Positions 54,420 through 63,783 of a DNA stretch of 64,000 nucleotides are shown piece by piece. The first letter of the stretch is position 1. The number at the start of each line of letters is the position of its first letter. Both the position numbers and the translations under genes were made by a program. The notes under the pieces are model-generated. The model saw only the letters and a list, made by a program, of their open reading frames with translations. It had not been told where the DNA came from and made no database searches. The stretch spans positions 2,914,001-2,978,000 of the forward strand of contig NZ_JAVDQF010000001.1 of NCBI RefSeq assembly GCF_031454135.1, read 5' to 3'. Origin of the DNA: Arthrobacter russicus (lineage in GTDB: Bacteria; Actinomycetota; Actinomycetes; Actinomycetales; Micrococcaceae).

Positions 54420-56303
54420 ATGTGTGGAATTGTGGGATATGTCGGACGGGCTGAGCGTACCCAGGACCATGGTGCGATCGACGTAGTGCTGGAAGGCCTG
54501 CGCCGTTTGGAGTACCGCGGATACGACTCTGCCGGAGTCGCGGTACTGACTGACGGCGGCGTCGCCTCGGCCAAGAAGGCCGGAAAGCTGGCCAATCTGC
54601 TCGGCGTCCTCGACACGGCTCCGTTGCCCGAGTCGCGGACCGGCATCGGGCACACCCGGTGGGCCACGCACGGCGGACCGACTGATCTCAACGCGCATCC
54701 GCATTTGGCCGATGACGGCAAACTGGCGCTGATCCACAATGGGATCATCGAGAACTTCGCCGAACTGAAAACCGAGTTGCTCGCCAAAAGAGCGACGTTC
54801 GTCTCGGAGACCGATACCGAGGCAGCAGCCGTGCTCCTGGCCGATGAATACCGCAACGCGGCCGACGTCGAAGCCTCCGTCCGGTTGACTGTTGCCATGC
54901 AGCGCGCCTGCCAGAAGCTCGAAGGCGCCTTCACACTGCTTGCGATCCACTCGGATCTGCCCGGCGTGGTCGTGGCGGCACGCCGCAACTCGCCGCTCGT
55001 CGTCGGGCTCGGGGAGGGCGAGAACTTCCTCGGCTCGGATGTCTCCGGTTTCATCGATTACACCCGTCGGGCCGTGGAGTTGGGCCAGGACCAGATCGTC
55101 ACGATCACCCCGGACGAAGTGGTGATCACCGACTTCTTCGGCAAGCCGGCGGCCGGCAAGGAATACCACGTGGATTGGGATGCTGCCGCGGCGGAGAAGG
55201 ACGGTTACCCATCGTTCATGGAGAAAGAAATCCATGAACAGCCGCGCGCCGTGGCCGACACCCTGCTGGGCCGCAATGATTCCCATGGCAAGCTGACCTT
55301 GGACGAGCTCCGGATCGACGAGTCGATCCTCCGCTCGGTGGACAAGATCATCGTGATTGCCTGCGGGACCTCGGCCTACGTCGGCCAAGTGGCCAAGTAT
55401 GCGATCGAGCATTGGTGCCGGATCCCCACCGAGGTGGAACTTTCGCATGAGTTCCGGTACCGGGATCCGATCGTCAATGAGAAGACCCTGGTAGTTGCGA
55501 TTTCGCAATCCGGCGAGACCATGGACACGTTGATGGCGGTCCGGCACGCCCGGGAGCAAGGCGCCAAGGTGCTGGCAATCTGCAATACCAACGGGTCAAC
55601 GATTCCGCGGGAATCCGATGCCGTGCTGTACACGCATGCGGGGCCGGAAATCGCGGTCGCTTCGACGAAGGCGTTTTTGGCGCAAATCACCGCGTCGTAT
55701 TTGCTGGGGCTGTACTTGGCGCAATTACGCGGCAACAAGTTCCAGGATGAGATCAAGACGATCCTGACTGATCTCGCGGCGATGCCGGAGAAGATCCAGG
55801 CGGTGCTGGACCACGAGCAGCAGATCAAGGATCTGGCCGTGTCGATGAAGGACGTCAACTCGGTGCTCTTCCTGGGCCGCCACGTGGGTTTCCCGGTAGC
55901 CATGGAAGGCGCCTTGAAGCTCAAGGAACTCGCTTACATCCACGCCGAGGGCTTTGCCGCGGGCGAACTCAAGCACGGGCCGATCGCCCTGATTGAAGAA
56001 GGCCAGCCGGTTTTCGTGGTGGTGCCTTCGCCGAACGGGCGGGATTCCTTGCACGCCAAAGTGGTGTCCAACATCCAGGAAGTGCGGGCGCGTGGTGCCA
56101 AGACCATCGTGATCGCCGAAGCAGGCGATGAAGCGGTGCGCCAATATGCCGAGCACGTCTTCTACGTGCCGGCCACCTCGACCCTGCTCGCTCCGTTGCT
56201 GACCACGGTGCCGTTGCAGATCTTCGCCTGCGCGCTGGCGAGTGAAAAGGGTTACGACGTGGACCAGCCGCGCAACCTGGCCAAATCGGTCACCGTCGAG
56301 TGA
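54420..56303 (+). CDS. glmS: glutamine-fructose-6-phosphate aminotransferase
   Basis: 627 residues; makes glucosamine-6-P for cell-wall synthesis. N-terminal glutaminase with the catalytic Cys exposed after Met removal (MCGIVGYVG), [15 protein letters not shown]-like [12 protein letters not shown], and [11 protein letters not shown]-terminal two SIS domains with [27 protein letters not shown], and the C-terminal [13 protein letters not shown]. The start at 54420 is fixed by the Cys requirement; an upstream extension is rejected. Overlaps the isochorismatase-like gene by four bases. Confidence 0.96.
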   Translation: MCGIVGYVGRAERTQDHGAIDVVLEGLRRLEYRGYDSAGVAVLTDGGVASAKKAGKLANLLGVLDTAPLPESRTGIGHTRWATHGGPTDLNAHPHLADDGKLALIHNGIIENFAELKTELLAKRATFVSETDTEAAAVLLADEYRNAADVEASVRLTVAMQRACQKLEGAFTLLAIHSDLPGVVVAARRNSPLVVGLGEGENFLGSDVSGFIDYTRRAVELGQDQIVTITPDEVVITDFFGKPAAGKEYHVDWDAAAAEKDGYPSFMEKEIHEQPRAVADTLLGRNDSHGKLTLDELRIDESILRSVDKIIVIACGTSAYVGQVAKYAIEHWCRIPTEVELSHEFRYRDPIVNEKTLVVAISQSGETMDTLMAVRHAREQGAKVLAICNTNGSTIPRESDAVLYTHAGPEIAVASTKAFLAQITASYLLGLYLAQLRGNKFQDEIKTILTDLAAMPEKIQAVLDHEQQIKDLAVSMKDVNSVLFLGRHVGFPVAMEGALKLKELAYIHAEGFAAGELKHGPIALIEEGQPVFVVVPSPNGRDSLHAKVVSNIQEVRARGAKTIVIAEAGDEAVRQYAEHVFYVPATSTLLAPLLTTVPLQIFACALASEKGYDVDQPRNLAKSVTVE

Positions 56304-56881
56304 GCCGCCAAGCGCTGCTGGTCATCGATGTCCAAACGGACTTGGTCTCCGGCGAGTATGCCGGACCGCTTACCGACCGGGAGGCGGTGTTGGCGAACAT
56401 CGGGACCGCGATCGAGAAGGCCGTTGCTGCGGACGTCCAAGTGGTCTTCATCCGGGATCTGGACGTGGCCGGCGGCGAAGGGCCGGGCTTCGAGGTCCAT
56501 GCCGGATTGCCGCAGCCGGCAGGTTCGGTGACCATCGACAAGTCGAACAACAATGCGTTCACCCGCACGGTGCTCGGCCCGTTCCTGCAGGAGCGCGGCG
56601 TGGATCACGTGGTGATCTGCGGAATGCAGAGCGAATATTGCGTGGATACCGCGGTGCGCGCTGCGGTGGGCCGGGACTTCGACGTCACGTTGCTCGAAGA
56701 TGCGCATACTACGGCGGACTCTCCGGTGCTCAGCGGGGCGCAGATCATCGCGCACACGAACGAGACCCTGTACGCGCACGGCGACCTGGAGCATTTCTGC
56801 GTGACCCGCTCCGTCGTCGAAGACATTTTCACGCCGAACCATGCGCAGACGTTGCAGGAATGGCACGACGCCGAGGGTTGA
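56300..56881 (+). CDS. isochorismatase-like cysteine hydrolase
   Basis: 193 residues with the family's Asp-Lys-Cys triad: VIDVQTD (Asp), TIDKSNNNAF (Lys) and QSEYCVDTAVRAA (Cys). Relatives hydrolyse amides such as nicotinamide, N-carbamoyl compounds or isochorismate; the substrate is not fixed. GTG start inside the glmS stop region (GTGA). A role in amide or ammonia recycling next to the amidotransferase is possible but inferred. Confidence 0.88.
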   Translation: MSRQALLVIDVQTDLVSGEYAGPLTDREAVLANIGTAIEKAVAADVQVVFIRDLDVAGGEGPGFEVHAGLPQPAGSVTIDKSNNNAFTRTVLGPFLQERGVDHVVICGMQSEYCVDTAVRAAVGRDFDVTLLEDAHTTADSPVLSGAQIIAHTNETLYAHGDLEHFCVTRSVVEDIFTPNHAQTLQEWHDAEG

Positions 56882-56906
56882 GCGTTTTGTTAGACGTGAA
56901 TGAGCT

Positions 56907-56939
56907 GAAGGGGAGCGGATCTATGATCTGCTCCCCTTC
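56907..56939. terminator. hairpin between convergent isochorismatase and LRR genes
   Basis: GAAGGGGAGC (56907-56916) pairs with GCTCCCCTTC (56930-56939), with inner GATC/GATC. No T run on either strand. Confidence 0.6.
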
Positions 56940-56959
56940 GCGTTGCCCGGCTTCTGGGA

Positions 56960-58420
56960 TCAGTTGGCCCGACGGCGGCTGATCAGCATTGCGGCGATGC
57001 CGGCCAGGAGCAGGAGCCCGGCGAGGGCCAGGGGTGTGCTTGGGCTGGCTCCGGTGTTGGCCAGTTCGGTTTCTTGGGCGGTGGTTTTGATTTCCTTAGG
57101 GACTGCCGTCACGTTGTCCGTCGGCTGAACTGGTTTTGGGGTGACTACTGGTGGCGTGACAATGGCGGGAGCGGCACCGACCGTGACGGTAATTGTCGCG
57201 GTGGACACTACGCCGTCGGCGTTTGTGACTCGGTAGGACACGGATGGAACGACTCCGGAGAATCCGACGTTCGGGGTAAAACGGATTTTGTCTCCGACTC
57301 GATCGAACATTCCGTAGCCAACCAATTCGATTGCCGATCCGACACTTCCATCACCGGAAGCTGCGAGAGCCAGTGATGTTCGATCGAGTGCGGGCTCACC
57401 TTGCTGCCCATCATTCGCTAGGACATCTATCGTGACCGGAGTTTGATAGTCCGTGGACACCGCATCGTCCTTCAACGTGGATGGCCAACCCAGCGAAGCC
57501 TGATTGAAATAGCCCATTGCTTCGAAACCTGGAACGTTGACTTCCCAATATACTTGGTTATTGTCCTTCGGCTTCTGGTAACTCCAGGAATTATTGTCGT
57601 CGGCGTGGTAGACGACGTTATCCGTTGTCTCGGGCAGGACAGGTTTTCCATCGAGGTCACGAACGGTGTTCGCCTGTATCTCGTTGATTTTGATCGCCGG
57701 TAGGTCAAAATATTGCCAGCGGACAGAGACTGGTATGCCCGCTTCGACCAGGGGTTTCAGCGGCGAAAAATCAACGACTTTGTTGACGAGTAGGTCCAAT
57801 TTGGTCAACTTAGTCAGTCCGCTGAACGGCGTGGCGTCGGAAATATCGTTGAACCTGATGTTCAAAGTTTCCAACTGGCTCATTCCGGCCAGTGGAGCTG
57901 CATCGGAAATCCCGGTCCTGGTCAAGTTTAGCGATCGGAGCCCCGGCAGAGCGTTGAGCGGCGTGATATCAATGCCGCGATTGCCTTCCAAGTTCAGCTC
58001 GGTCAGCTGAGCAAGACTTCGCAGTGGCGTCAAATCAGTGATCTTATTGAAGGGGACTCTTAGAACCCTTAATGAGGTAAGTGCCGACAAAGGCGTAATG
58101 TTCCTGAGTGTCATGAAAAAATTTGAACCGGAATATCTTAGGACATCGAGATATTCCAGATTTTTGAAGTTCTCTAGGCCTTGTAGACTGCCGATGCCCC
58201 GGCTCCTTCCGCTACAGGACAATTGAGTTACCGTGAGTGCTTGGTCCATGGTAATTTCCGCCTCGTAAGGCTGGCCGAGCTGGGAGTTGATACACGTTTT
58301 CAGTATTTCGTCGGGGATCGAAATGTTATCGGCAGCTTGAGCCGGTTGAGCGGCGAAAAGTGATGCGGTAGTCAGGGCGAGAGCCCCGATTGCTGCGGAA
58401 AATCGGGTACGGGTTTTCAT
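56960..58420 (-). CDS. sortase-anchored leucine-rich-repeat protein 1
   Basis: 486 residues, internalin-like. Signal peptide (MKTRTRFSAAIGALALTTAS), a short cap with two Cys (LKTCINSQL, QLSCSGR), then five to six 22-residue LRRs of the L..L.L..N.I.D..PL type (residues about 75-215), a linker, an Ig-like/cadherin-like domain (IDVLANDG, IRFTPNVGFSG, VSYRVTNADG), a Pro/Thr stalk and LANTG, hydrophobic span and ISRRRAN. AGAGGAACC precedes the ATG at 58420. The neighbour at 58463-59758 is a paralogue with fewer repeats. Likely an adhesin or protein-binding surface factor. Confidence 0.85.
   Translation of the reverse strand: MKTRTRFSAAIGALALTTASLFAAQPAQAADNISIPDEILKTCINSQLGQPYEAEITMDQALTVTQLSCSGRSRGIGSLQGLENFKNLEYLDVLRYSGSNFFMTLRNITPLSALTSLRVLRVPFNKITDLTPLRSLAQLTELNLEGNRGIDITPLNALPGLRSLNLTRTGISDAAPLAGMSQLETLNIRFNDISDATPFSGLTKLTKLDLLVNKVVDFSPLKPLVEAGIPVSVRWQYFDLPAIKINEIQANTVRDLDGKPVLPETTDNVVYHADDNNSWSYQKPKDNNQVYWEVNVPGFEAMGYFNQASLGWPSTLKDDAVSTDYQTPVTIDVLANDGQQGEPALDRTSLALAASGDGSVGSAIELVGYGMFDRVGDKIRFTPNVGFSGVVPSVSYRVTNADGVVSTATITVTVGAAPAIVTPPVVTPKPVQPTDNVTAVPKEIKTTAQETELANTGASPSTPLALAGLLLLAGIAAMLISRRRAN
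56994..57068 (-). repeat. duplicated DNA segment encoding the sorting signal (copy 1)
   Basis: This 75-bp stretch encodes the LANTG signal and its hydrophobic span and matches 58497-58571 nearly base for base (differences are mostly third positions). It reflects the gene duplication. Confidence 0.8.
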
Positions 58421-58462
58421 GGTTCCTCTGGTTTGAGTGAATGGTCTGGTCGGCCACATTGG

Positions 58463-59758
58463 TTAGTGGATGCGGCGGCGGGTGAAGAATACTACGGCGG
58501 TGCCGGCTAGGAGTAGGAGCCCGGCAAGGGCCAGCGGTGTGCTGGGGCTGGCTCCGGTGTTGGCCAATTCGTTTTCCTGCGCGGTGGTTTTGGTGCCGTT
58601 TTCTGCCGGGTCGATGTTGACTACGGGTTTGACTGGCTCCGGGGTAGTGGCTGGCGGTGTTACGACTTCGGGGGCAGCGCCGACCGTGATGGTGATTTTT
58701 GCCGTGGAGGTGATGCCGTCGGCGTTGCTGACTTGGTAATTTACCGCCGGGACAGTGCCAGAGAAGCCGACTGCCGGGGTGAAGCGAATCTTTCCGTCGA
58801 TGACGTCGAAGGTTCCGGCGGCTACCGTGAGAGTTTTCACCGGGGAGCCTTGGGCATCGAGCAGGGACAGGGTTGCTGGATCGAGGGGCGATTCGGTAGT
58901 GAGCCCGTCATTGGCCAGGACATCGATGACGATCGGGGTTTGGAAGCTGGCCGAGACGGAGTCGTCAGCGAGCGATGCCTGGGTAAAGATGCCGATGACA
59001 TTAAAATTGTCTCTGTCGTACGGCAGGTTTTCGAAGTCCCAGGCTACGTCGTTCGCTGATGCGGCCTTGCTGAAGCTCCAGGAGGAGCCATCTGCAGCCA
59101 CGGTTCCTTGGGCATTGTTCGGGTTCATCGAGGTTCGAGGAAACTCGCCATTTGGACCCTTGGCGGGGTTAGGTTGCTTAGCACCGACGTTGACCGGGGG
59201 AAGCTCGACAAACTGCGCCCCGCGGACGATGCCCTTGCGGTCGAGAAGGTTCTTGAGTGGTCGGAAGTCCGAAATATGGTTCTGATCCAAGCCGACAACT
59301 CTGAGGTTCGGCAGGTGGGCGAGTGGTGAGACATCAGAAATTTTCGCTTGAGGCAGGTGAATTCGATTCAAGTTGGTCAAGCTTTTGAGCGGAGTGAGAT
59401 CGCTAATGGAGCTACCTAAAATGCCCAACCTTTGAAGCTGGGTCAATTCAGAGAGGGCAGAGAGATCACTCAAGTTGGGACTTGCTTGGTAGTTCGTGAA
59501 AATCCGAAGATTACTGAGCTGTTCAATCCCGGAAAAACTCCAGATCGGCGCGTTACAAGTAACACTCTCCAGACTCAATGCCTGTTCTTGGCTGATATCT
59601 GCTTCGGCGGATTGGCCAAGATTTTCGTTGATACAAGCTTTGAGCTCCGGATCCGGAATCTCGATCCCGGCAGCAGCCGCCGGTTGGGCCATGAAAAGTA
59701 ATCCGGCGACGAGCGCGAGCGCGCCGATCCCAGCGGACAAGGACGTGCTGAATTTCAT
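58463..59758 (-). CDS. sortase-anchored leucine-rich-repeat protein 2
   Basis: 431 residues, same architecture as its neighbour: signal peptide (MKFSTSLSAGIGALALVAG), cap with LKACINENLGQ, about four LRRs (SDLSALSELTQLQRLGI and following), an Ig-like domain (IDVLANDG, IRFTPAVGFSG, VNYQVSNADG), then LANTG, hydrophobic span and FTRRRIH. AAGGGGAACC precedes the ATG at 59758. The open frame upstream to 60256 overlaps acpS in antisense and is not real. The shared 3' end at DNA level shows a tandem duplication; the LRR parts have diverged. Confidence 0.85.
   Translation of the reverse strand: MKFSTSLSAGIGALALVAGLLFMAQPAAAAGIEIPDPELKACINENLGQSAEADISQEQALSLESVTCNAPIWSFSGIEQLSNLRIFTNYQASPNLSDLSALSELTQLQRLGILGSSISDLTPLKSLTNLNRIHLPQAKISDVSPLAHLPNLRVVGLDQNHISDFRPLKNLLDRKGIVRGAQFVELPPVNVGAKQPNPAKGPNGEFPRTSMNPNNAQGTVAADGSSWSFSKAASANDVAWDFENLPYDRDNFNVIGIFTQASLADDSVSASFQTPIVIDVLANDGLTTESPLDPATLSLLDAQGSPVKTLTVAAGTFDVIDGKIRFTPAVGFSGTVPAVNYQVSNADGITSTAKITITVGAAPEVVTPPATTPEPVKPVVNIDPAENGTKTTAQENELANTGASPSTPLALAGLLLLAGTAVVFFTRRRIH
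58497..58571 (-). repeat. duplicated DNA segment encoding the sorting signal (copy 2)
   Basis: Counterpart of 56994-57068. Identity is highest over the LANTG and hydrophobic span. Confidence 0.8.
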
Positions 59759-59938
59759 GGTTCCCCTTTGAGTGCCGATTAGAGCAATGATGCGAGTCGA
59801 TTGGGGCGGTTCCGAATCTGGACCAATCAGTGATCTTAGTCGAAAAGCCGAGGTAAATCCAACGTGTAGAATTAGTGATTGCCGCAGCGAACGAATATCT
59901 CGGAGTCGGGCATTGTGTCGCCTCGCAACCCGACTCGA

Positions 59939-59944
59939 TAGACT
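59939..59944 (+). promoter_or_regulatory. leaderless-type -10 box for acpS
   Basis: TAGACT (59939-59944), six bases before the ATG at 59951. No ribosome site between. Confidence 0.55.
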
Positions 59945-59950
59945 CTGAAC

Positions 59951-60298
59951 ATGATCATCGGCATCGGTATCGACGTAGTGGACGTGGAGCGCTTCGGGCG
60001 CCAATTGGAACGGACCCCCGGGCTGCTGGACCGGCTTTTCGTACCCGCCGAACGCGGGTTGAACACCCGGTCGCTGGCGGCCAGATTCGCCGCGAAAGAG
60101 GCGGTCGCGAAAGCGCTCGGCGCACCGGCCGGGATGAATTGGCAGGACTGTTGGATTGGTTTGGACGAGAGCGGCCCGACGGTGCAGACGAAAAATACCG
60201 TTGCGGCCGTCGCGGAAGCGTTGGGCGTCAAGCGCTGGCATCTCTCGATGAGCCACGACGGCGGGATTTCCACGGCCTTCGTGATCGCAGAAAGTTAG
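59951..60298 (+). CDS. acpS: holo-[acyl-carrier-protein] synthase
   Basis: 115 residues; transfers phosphopantetheine from CoA to [15 protein letters not shown] at the start (metal Asp), [12 protein letters not shown] (metal Glu) and [14 protein letters not shown] near the end are the three conserved motifs. Followed two bases later by the nnr gene, so both are on one transcript that probably starts at the ATG. Confidence 0.95.
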   Translation: MIIGIGIDVVDVERFGRQLERTPGLLDRLFVPAERGLNTRSLAARFAAKEAVAKALGAPAGMNWQDCWIGLDESGPTVQTKNTVAAVAEALGVKRWHLSMSHDGGISTAFVIAES

Positions 60299-60300
60299 CC

Positions 60301-61725
60301 GTGCTCGCCGCCTATTCCGGGACCGCCGTCCGAGCGGCGGAAAAGAGCTTGCTCGACGCCGGATTGGGCGGGCATCTGATGGCCCTGGCGGCGTATGGTC
60401 TGGCCAATGCGGTGTTGCACCGTCTGGATCAGGCTTATGGCAGCAGGGCCGTCATTCTGGTCGGTTCCGGGAACAACGGCGGAGACGCCTTGTATGCCGG
60501 CGAAGTGTTGGCCCGACGCGGTGTTGCAGTCAGCGCAGTCCTGATGGCCGAGCGCTGGCACGAACCCGGCTTGGCGGCCTTGCAGTCGGTTGGTGGGAGG
60601 GTATTCCGGCTTGTGGAAGACCGCGTCGAGGCATTGGCGGCTGCCTGGTCCGCCGACGTCGTCATCGATGGGATTCTGGGCACTGGTGCCCGCGGCGGCC
60701 TGCGAGGCCTTGCTGCGGAGCTGGTGGCGCAACTGCGCGGACATCCCGGCGTGGTCGCTTGCGATCTGCCGAGCGGTTTGCACCCGGATACCGGGGAAAC
60801 CGACGGTCCGGTGCTGGACGCGGTGGAAACCGTGACTTTCGGTGCGATCAAGGCCGGATTGCTGCTGCCTCCGGGGGAAGCCGCTGCCGGGGAAATCAGT
60901 CTGATAGACCTGGATCTGGACCTGCCCAGACCAGATCTGCAGCGACTCGACCAGCTGGATCTTGCTGAATTCTGGCCCCGCCCCGGTGCGACAGACCACA
61001 AGTACTCCCGGGGCGTGCTCGGCGTGGTGGCCGGTTCTGCTCAGTATCCCGGGGCCGCCCAGCTCGCAGTCGGCGGTGCGCTCGCGGCGGGCGTCGGCAT
61101 GGTCCGCTATCTGGGCCCGGCACCGATGCCGCCGGAGGTGGTGGCGGGCGCTTCGGCGATTGCGGCGAACCGGGTGCAGGCTTGGCTGGTCGGTCCCGGC
61201 GTCGCCGATGATCCGGTGCAGGAGCAGCGCTCGTATGCGGCAATCACCTCGGGTCTGCCGGTGGTGGTGGATGCCGGGGCATTGGCCCTGCTGCCGGAGG
61301 CCGTCGGCGCGGACACGGTGCTGACCCCGCACGCCGGCGAACTCGCAGCCCTGTTGTCCCGGCGCGGGCAGCGGACCGAACGGTCCGACGTCGAGCGCGA
61401 GCCTTTGCGGTACACCGGGCTCGCCGTGGAACTGACCGGCGCGACGGTGCTGCTCAAAGGCGCCACCACCGTGGTGGTTTCGCCGTCCGGAGCGGTCTAC
61501 AGCCAAGCGGAAGCGACTCCGTGGTTGGCCACGGCGGGCAGCGGCGACACGCTGGCCGGCATGTTGGCCGCATTGCTGGCTTCCGGCGTGCAGTCGGCGC
61601 TTGCCGCCGCGATGGCGGCCAGCGTGCACGGCCAGGCCGGAGTCCTGGCTTCCGGAGGCGGTCCGATCGCCGCGAGCGATATTGCCGGCGCGGTGCCCCG
61701 AGTTCTGTCGGAGCTGCTTTCATGA
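60301..61725 (+). CDS. nnr: bifunctional NAD(P)HX epimerase / ADP-dependent dehydratase
   Basis: 474 residues; repairs hydrated NADH/NADPH. The N-terminal YjeF-N epimerase has VGSGNNGGDALYAGEVLARRG and a catalytic Asp in VIDGILGTGARG; the C-terminal carbohydrate-kinase-like dehydratase has HKYSRGVLGVVAGSAQYPGA, VLTPHAGELAALL, and the ATP/ADP-site ATAGSGDTLAGMLAALLASG (the general-base Asp). GTG start at 60301; the open frame before it overlaps acpS. Overlaps the next gene by four bases. Confidence 0.94.
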   Translation: MLAAYSGTAVRAAEKSLLDAGLGGHLMALAAYGLANAVLHRLDQAYGSRAVILVGSGNNGGDALYAGEVLARRGVAVSAVLMAERWHEPGLAALQSVGGRVFRLVEDRVEALAAAWSADVVIDGILGTGARGGLRGLAAELVAQLRGHPGVVACDLPSGLHPDTGETDGPVLDAVETVTFGAIKAGLLLPPGEAAAGEISLIDLDLDLPRPDLQRLDQLDLAEFWPRPGATDHKYSRGVLGVVAGSAQYPGAAQLAVGGALAAGVGMVRYLGPAPMPPEVVAGASAIAANRVQAWLVGPGVADDPVQEQRSYAAITSGLPVVVDAGALALLPEAVGADTVLTPHAGELAALLSRRGQRTERSDVEREPLRYTGLAVELTGATVLLKGATTVVVSPSGAVYSQAEATPWLATAGSGDTLAGMLAALLASGVQSALAAAMAASVHGQAGVLASGGGPIAASDIAGAVPRVLSELLS

Positions 61726-62330
61726 GGGTGGTGGTTCTGGACCTCGACGGGGTCATCCGGCACTTTGATTCCCTGGAAATCGATGCGGTGATCGAGGCTG
61801 AGTTGGGCTTGCCCGAGCGCACCCTGTGGCGTTTGGTGATGGAATCTCCCGACCTCGACCGGGCCGTGACCGGCGGGCCGAACCGGCGCGAATGGGAAGA
61901 TCGGATTGAGGCGGAGCTGCGCTCGCTGGCAATGACCGGTGCAGATGTCGGGCGCAGCTTTCAACGTTGGCGCGCCAATATCGGCAAGGCCGATCCGGGC
62001 ATGGTCGAACTGATCGAGCAGTGGCATTCGCGGGATATCCCGGTTTTCATTTTCACCAATGGCACCGACCGCGTTCCGGCGGAGCTCGAGCAACTGGGCG
62101 TCGCTGAATTGTTCCACGGGGTGCTCAATAGTTATGAGTATGGTGTCCGCAAACCCGCCGCCGAGGCGTACCGAATGGCGCATGCCGAGATCGAAGCAGT
62201 CTTGGGCCGAGCGGTGCGCCCGCACGAGGTTTACTTCACCGATGACAAGGCCAAGAACGTCCAAGCCGCCCGATCGTACGGCTGGCGGGCCGAAGTCTTC
62301 GAGTCGGCCGCCGCCATACGCGAAATTTAG
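61722..62330 (+). CDS. HAD-family hydrolase
   Basis: 202 residues. The four HAD motifs are seen: VLDLDGVIRHF (nucleophile Asp; the acid position is also Asp), FTNGTD, YGVRKPAAE (Lys) and YFTDDKAKN (acidic pair). Alpha-helical cap between motifs I and II. Subfamily resembles haloacid-dehalogenase-type phosphatases; substrate unknown. ATG inside the nnr stop (ATGA). It meets sdaA convergently with only eight bases between the ends. Confidence 0.88.
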   Translation: MRVVVLDLDGVIRHFDSLEIDAVIEAELGLPERTLWRLVMESPDLDRAVTGGPNRREWEDRIEAELRSLAMTGADVGRSFQRWRANIGKADPGMVELIEQWHSRDIPVFIFTNGTDRVPAELEQLGVAELFHGVLNSYEYGVRKPAAEAYRMAHAEIEAVLGRAVRPHEVYFTDDKAKNVQAARSYGWRAEVFESAAAIREI

Positions 62331-62338
62331 CTGATCGC

Positions 62339-63736
62339 TCAGCACTCCACCACGTTGACGGCCAGACCGCCCATCGCGGTTTCCTTGTATTTGGTGCTCA
62401 TGTCTTTGCCGGTTTCGCGCATCGTGATGATCACTTCGTCCAGCGAGACCCGGTGTTCACCGTCGCCCCAGAGCGCCATCTTCGTGGCATTGATCGCCTT
62501 CGCCGCGGCGATCGCATTCCGCTCGATGCACGGCACCTGAACCAGGCCGCCGATCGGATCGCAGGTCAGGCCCAAATTGTGCTCCATCGCGATCTCGGCC
62601 GCGTTCTCGACCTGGGCCGGGGAGCCGCCCATCACCTCGGCCAAACCGGCCGCGGCCATCGACGACGCCGAACCGACCTCGCCCTGGCAGCCCACCTCGG
62701 CGCCGGAAATCGAAGCCTGCTCCTTGTACAGCACGCCGACCGCGCCGGCCGCGAGCAGGAACCGGACCACGACGTCGTCTTTGTCCTCTTGAGTGGCGTG
62801 CTCCATGCCGGGCGCATAGTTGAGCGCGTAATACAGCACCGCCGGGATGATGCCCGCAGCGCCATTGGTCGGCGCAGTGACCACGCGGCCGCCGGAAGCA
62901 TTCTCCTCATTGACCGCCAGGGCAATCAGATTGACCCATTCCTGCCAATACTTCGGATCGCGGTCCTTGTCCTCTTTGAGCAGGCGGTCATGCCAATCCG
63001 GGGCCCGGCGGCGTACCTTCAGGCCGCCGGGCAGCAGGCCTTCGCGGTTCAGACTGGACTCGACGCAGCCTTCCATGACTTCCCAAATGTGTTTGAGCCC
63101 GGCCCGCACCTCTTCCTCGGTGCGCGAATCGAGTTCATTGACCAGCATCACTTCGGAGAACCGGAGGTTGCGCGCGGCGCAATGCTCCAGGAGCTCGGCG
63201 GCGGTGCGGAAAGGCAGCGGCAATCCGTCGTGGGACTGGTCGAGTTCGGCGAGTGCGGCGTCCTCTTCGCCCTCCCGGACGATGAAGCCACCGCCCACGG
63301 AGAAGAACGTGGCGGCATGCAGGAGCTCGCCCGCGGCATCGGTCACTGCGAACTTGATGCCGTTGGTGTGCCGGTCCAAAATCGTCAACGGATGCAGGAT
63401 CATGTCATCCGCGGTGTACGCCAGCGGGACCGAATCAGCCAGCCGGATCTGCCCGGTTTCCGCCATTGCGGCCAGGCGTTCTTCCACCTGGTCCGGCAAA
63501 ATCAGGTCCGGGTAATGGCCCTCCAGGCCCAGCAGCACCGCGGTCATGGTGCCGTGCCCGCGTCCGGTTGCGGCGAGCGAACCGTAGAGGTCGACCCGGA
63601 TTCCGGCAACCCGGTCCAGGCAGCCGGCGGATTGCAGTTCCTCGACGAACACCGCCGCGGCGCGCATGGGTCCGACCGTATGCGAGCTCGACGGTCCGAT
63701 GCCGACCTTGAAAAGGTCGAAAACACCTATAGCCAC
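62339..63736 (-). CDS. sdaA: L-serine ammonia-lyase (single-chain, iron-sulfur type)
   Basis: 465 residues; L-serine to pyruvate and ammonia. N-terminal beta domain ([14 protein letters not shown] is the typical opening), C-terminal alpha domain with the cluster-binding Cys residues in [32 protein letters not shown]. The GTG at 63736 lies six bases after a TAGGAT box, so the message is probably leaderless, and an 18-bp palindrome overlaps its -35 area. glyA, which also handles serine, ends 47 bases upstream on the same strand. Confidence 0.95.
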   Translation of the reverse strand: MAIGVFDLFKVGIGPSSSHTVGPMRAAAVFVEELQSAGCLDRVAGIRVDLYGSLAATGRGHGTMTAVLLGLEGHYPDLILPDQVEERLAAMAETGQIRLADSVPLAYTADDMILHPLTILDRHTNGIKFAVTDAAGELLHAATFFSVGGGFIVREGEEDAALAELDQSHDGLPLPFRTAAELLEHCAARNLRFSEVMLVNELDSRTEEEVRAGLKHIWEVMEGCVESSLNREGLLPGGLKVRRRAPDWHDRLLKEDKDRDPKYWQEWVNLIALAVNEENASGGRVVTAPTNGAAGIIPAVLYYALNYAPGMEHATQEDKDDVVVRFLLAAGAVGVLYKEQASISGAEVGCQGEVGSASSMAAAGLAEVMGGSPAQVENAAEIAMEHNLGLTCDPIGGLVQVPCIERNAIAAAKAINATKMALWGDGEHRVSLDEVIITMRETGKDMSTKYKETAMGGLAVNVVEC

Positions 63737-63742
63737 AGTGTG

Positions 63743-63748
63743 ATCCTA
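63743..63748 (-). promoter_or_regulatory. leaderless-type -10 box for sdaA
   Basis: TAGGAT on the minus strand (63748-63743) with six bases to the GTG at 63736. Confidence 0.55.
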
Positions 63749-63761
63749 GTCTTGTTCTTCG

Positions 63762-63779
63762 TTGCAGATGCATCTGCAA
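63762..63779. promoter_or_regulatory. 18-bp perfect palindrome in the glyA-sdaA gap, candidate operator
   Basis: TTGCAGATGCATCTGCAA is symmetric over its whole length. Its centre is about 34 bases before the predicted sdaA transcription start, overlapping the -35 position. Confidence 0.6.
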
Positions 63780-63783
63780 GGGG

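Noticed and set aside
53343-55559. Long minus-strand frame extending coaA to 738 codons
   Set aside because: Only the last 320 codons match PanK; the rest is antisense to glmS.
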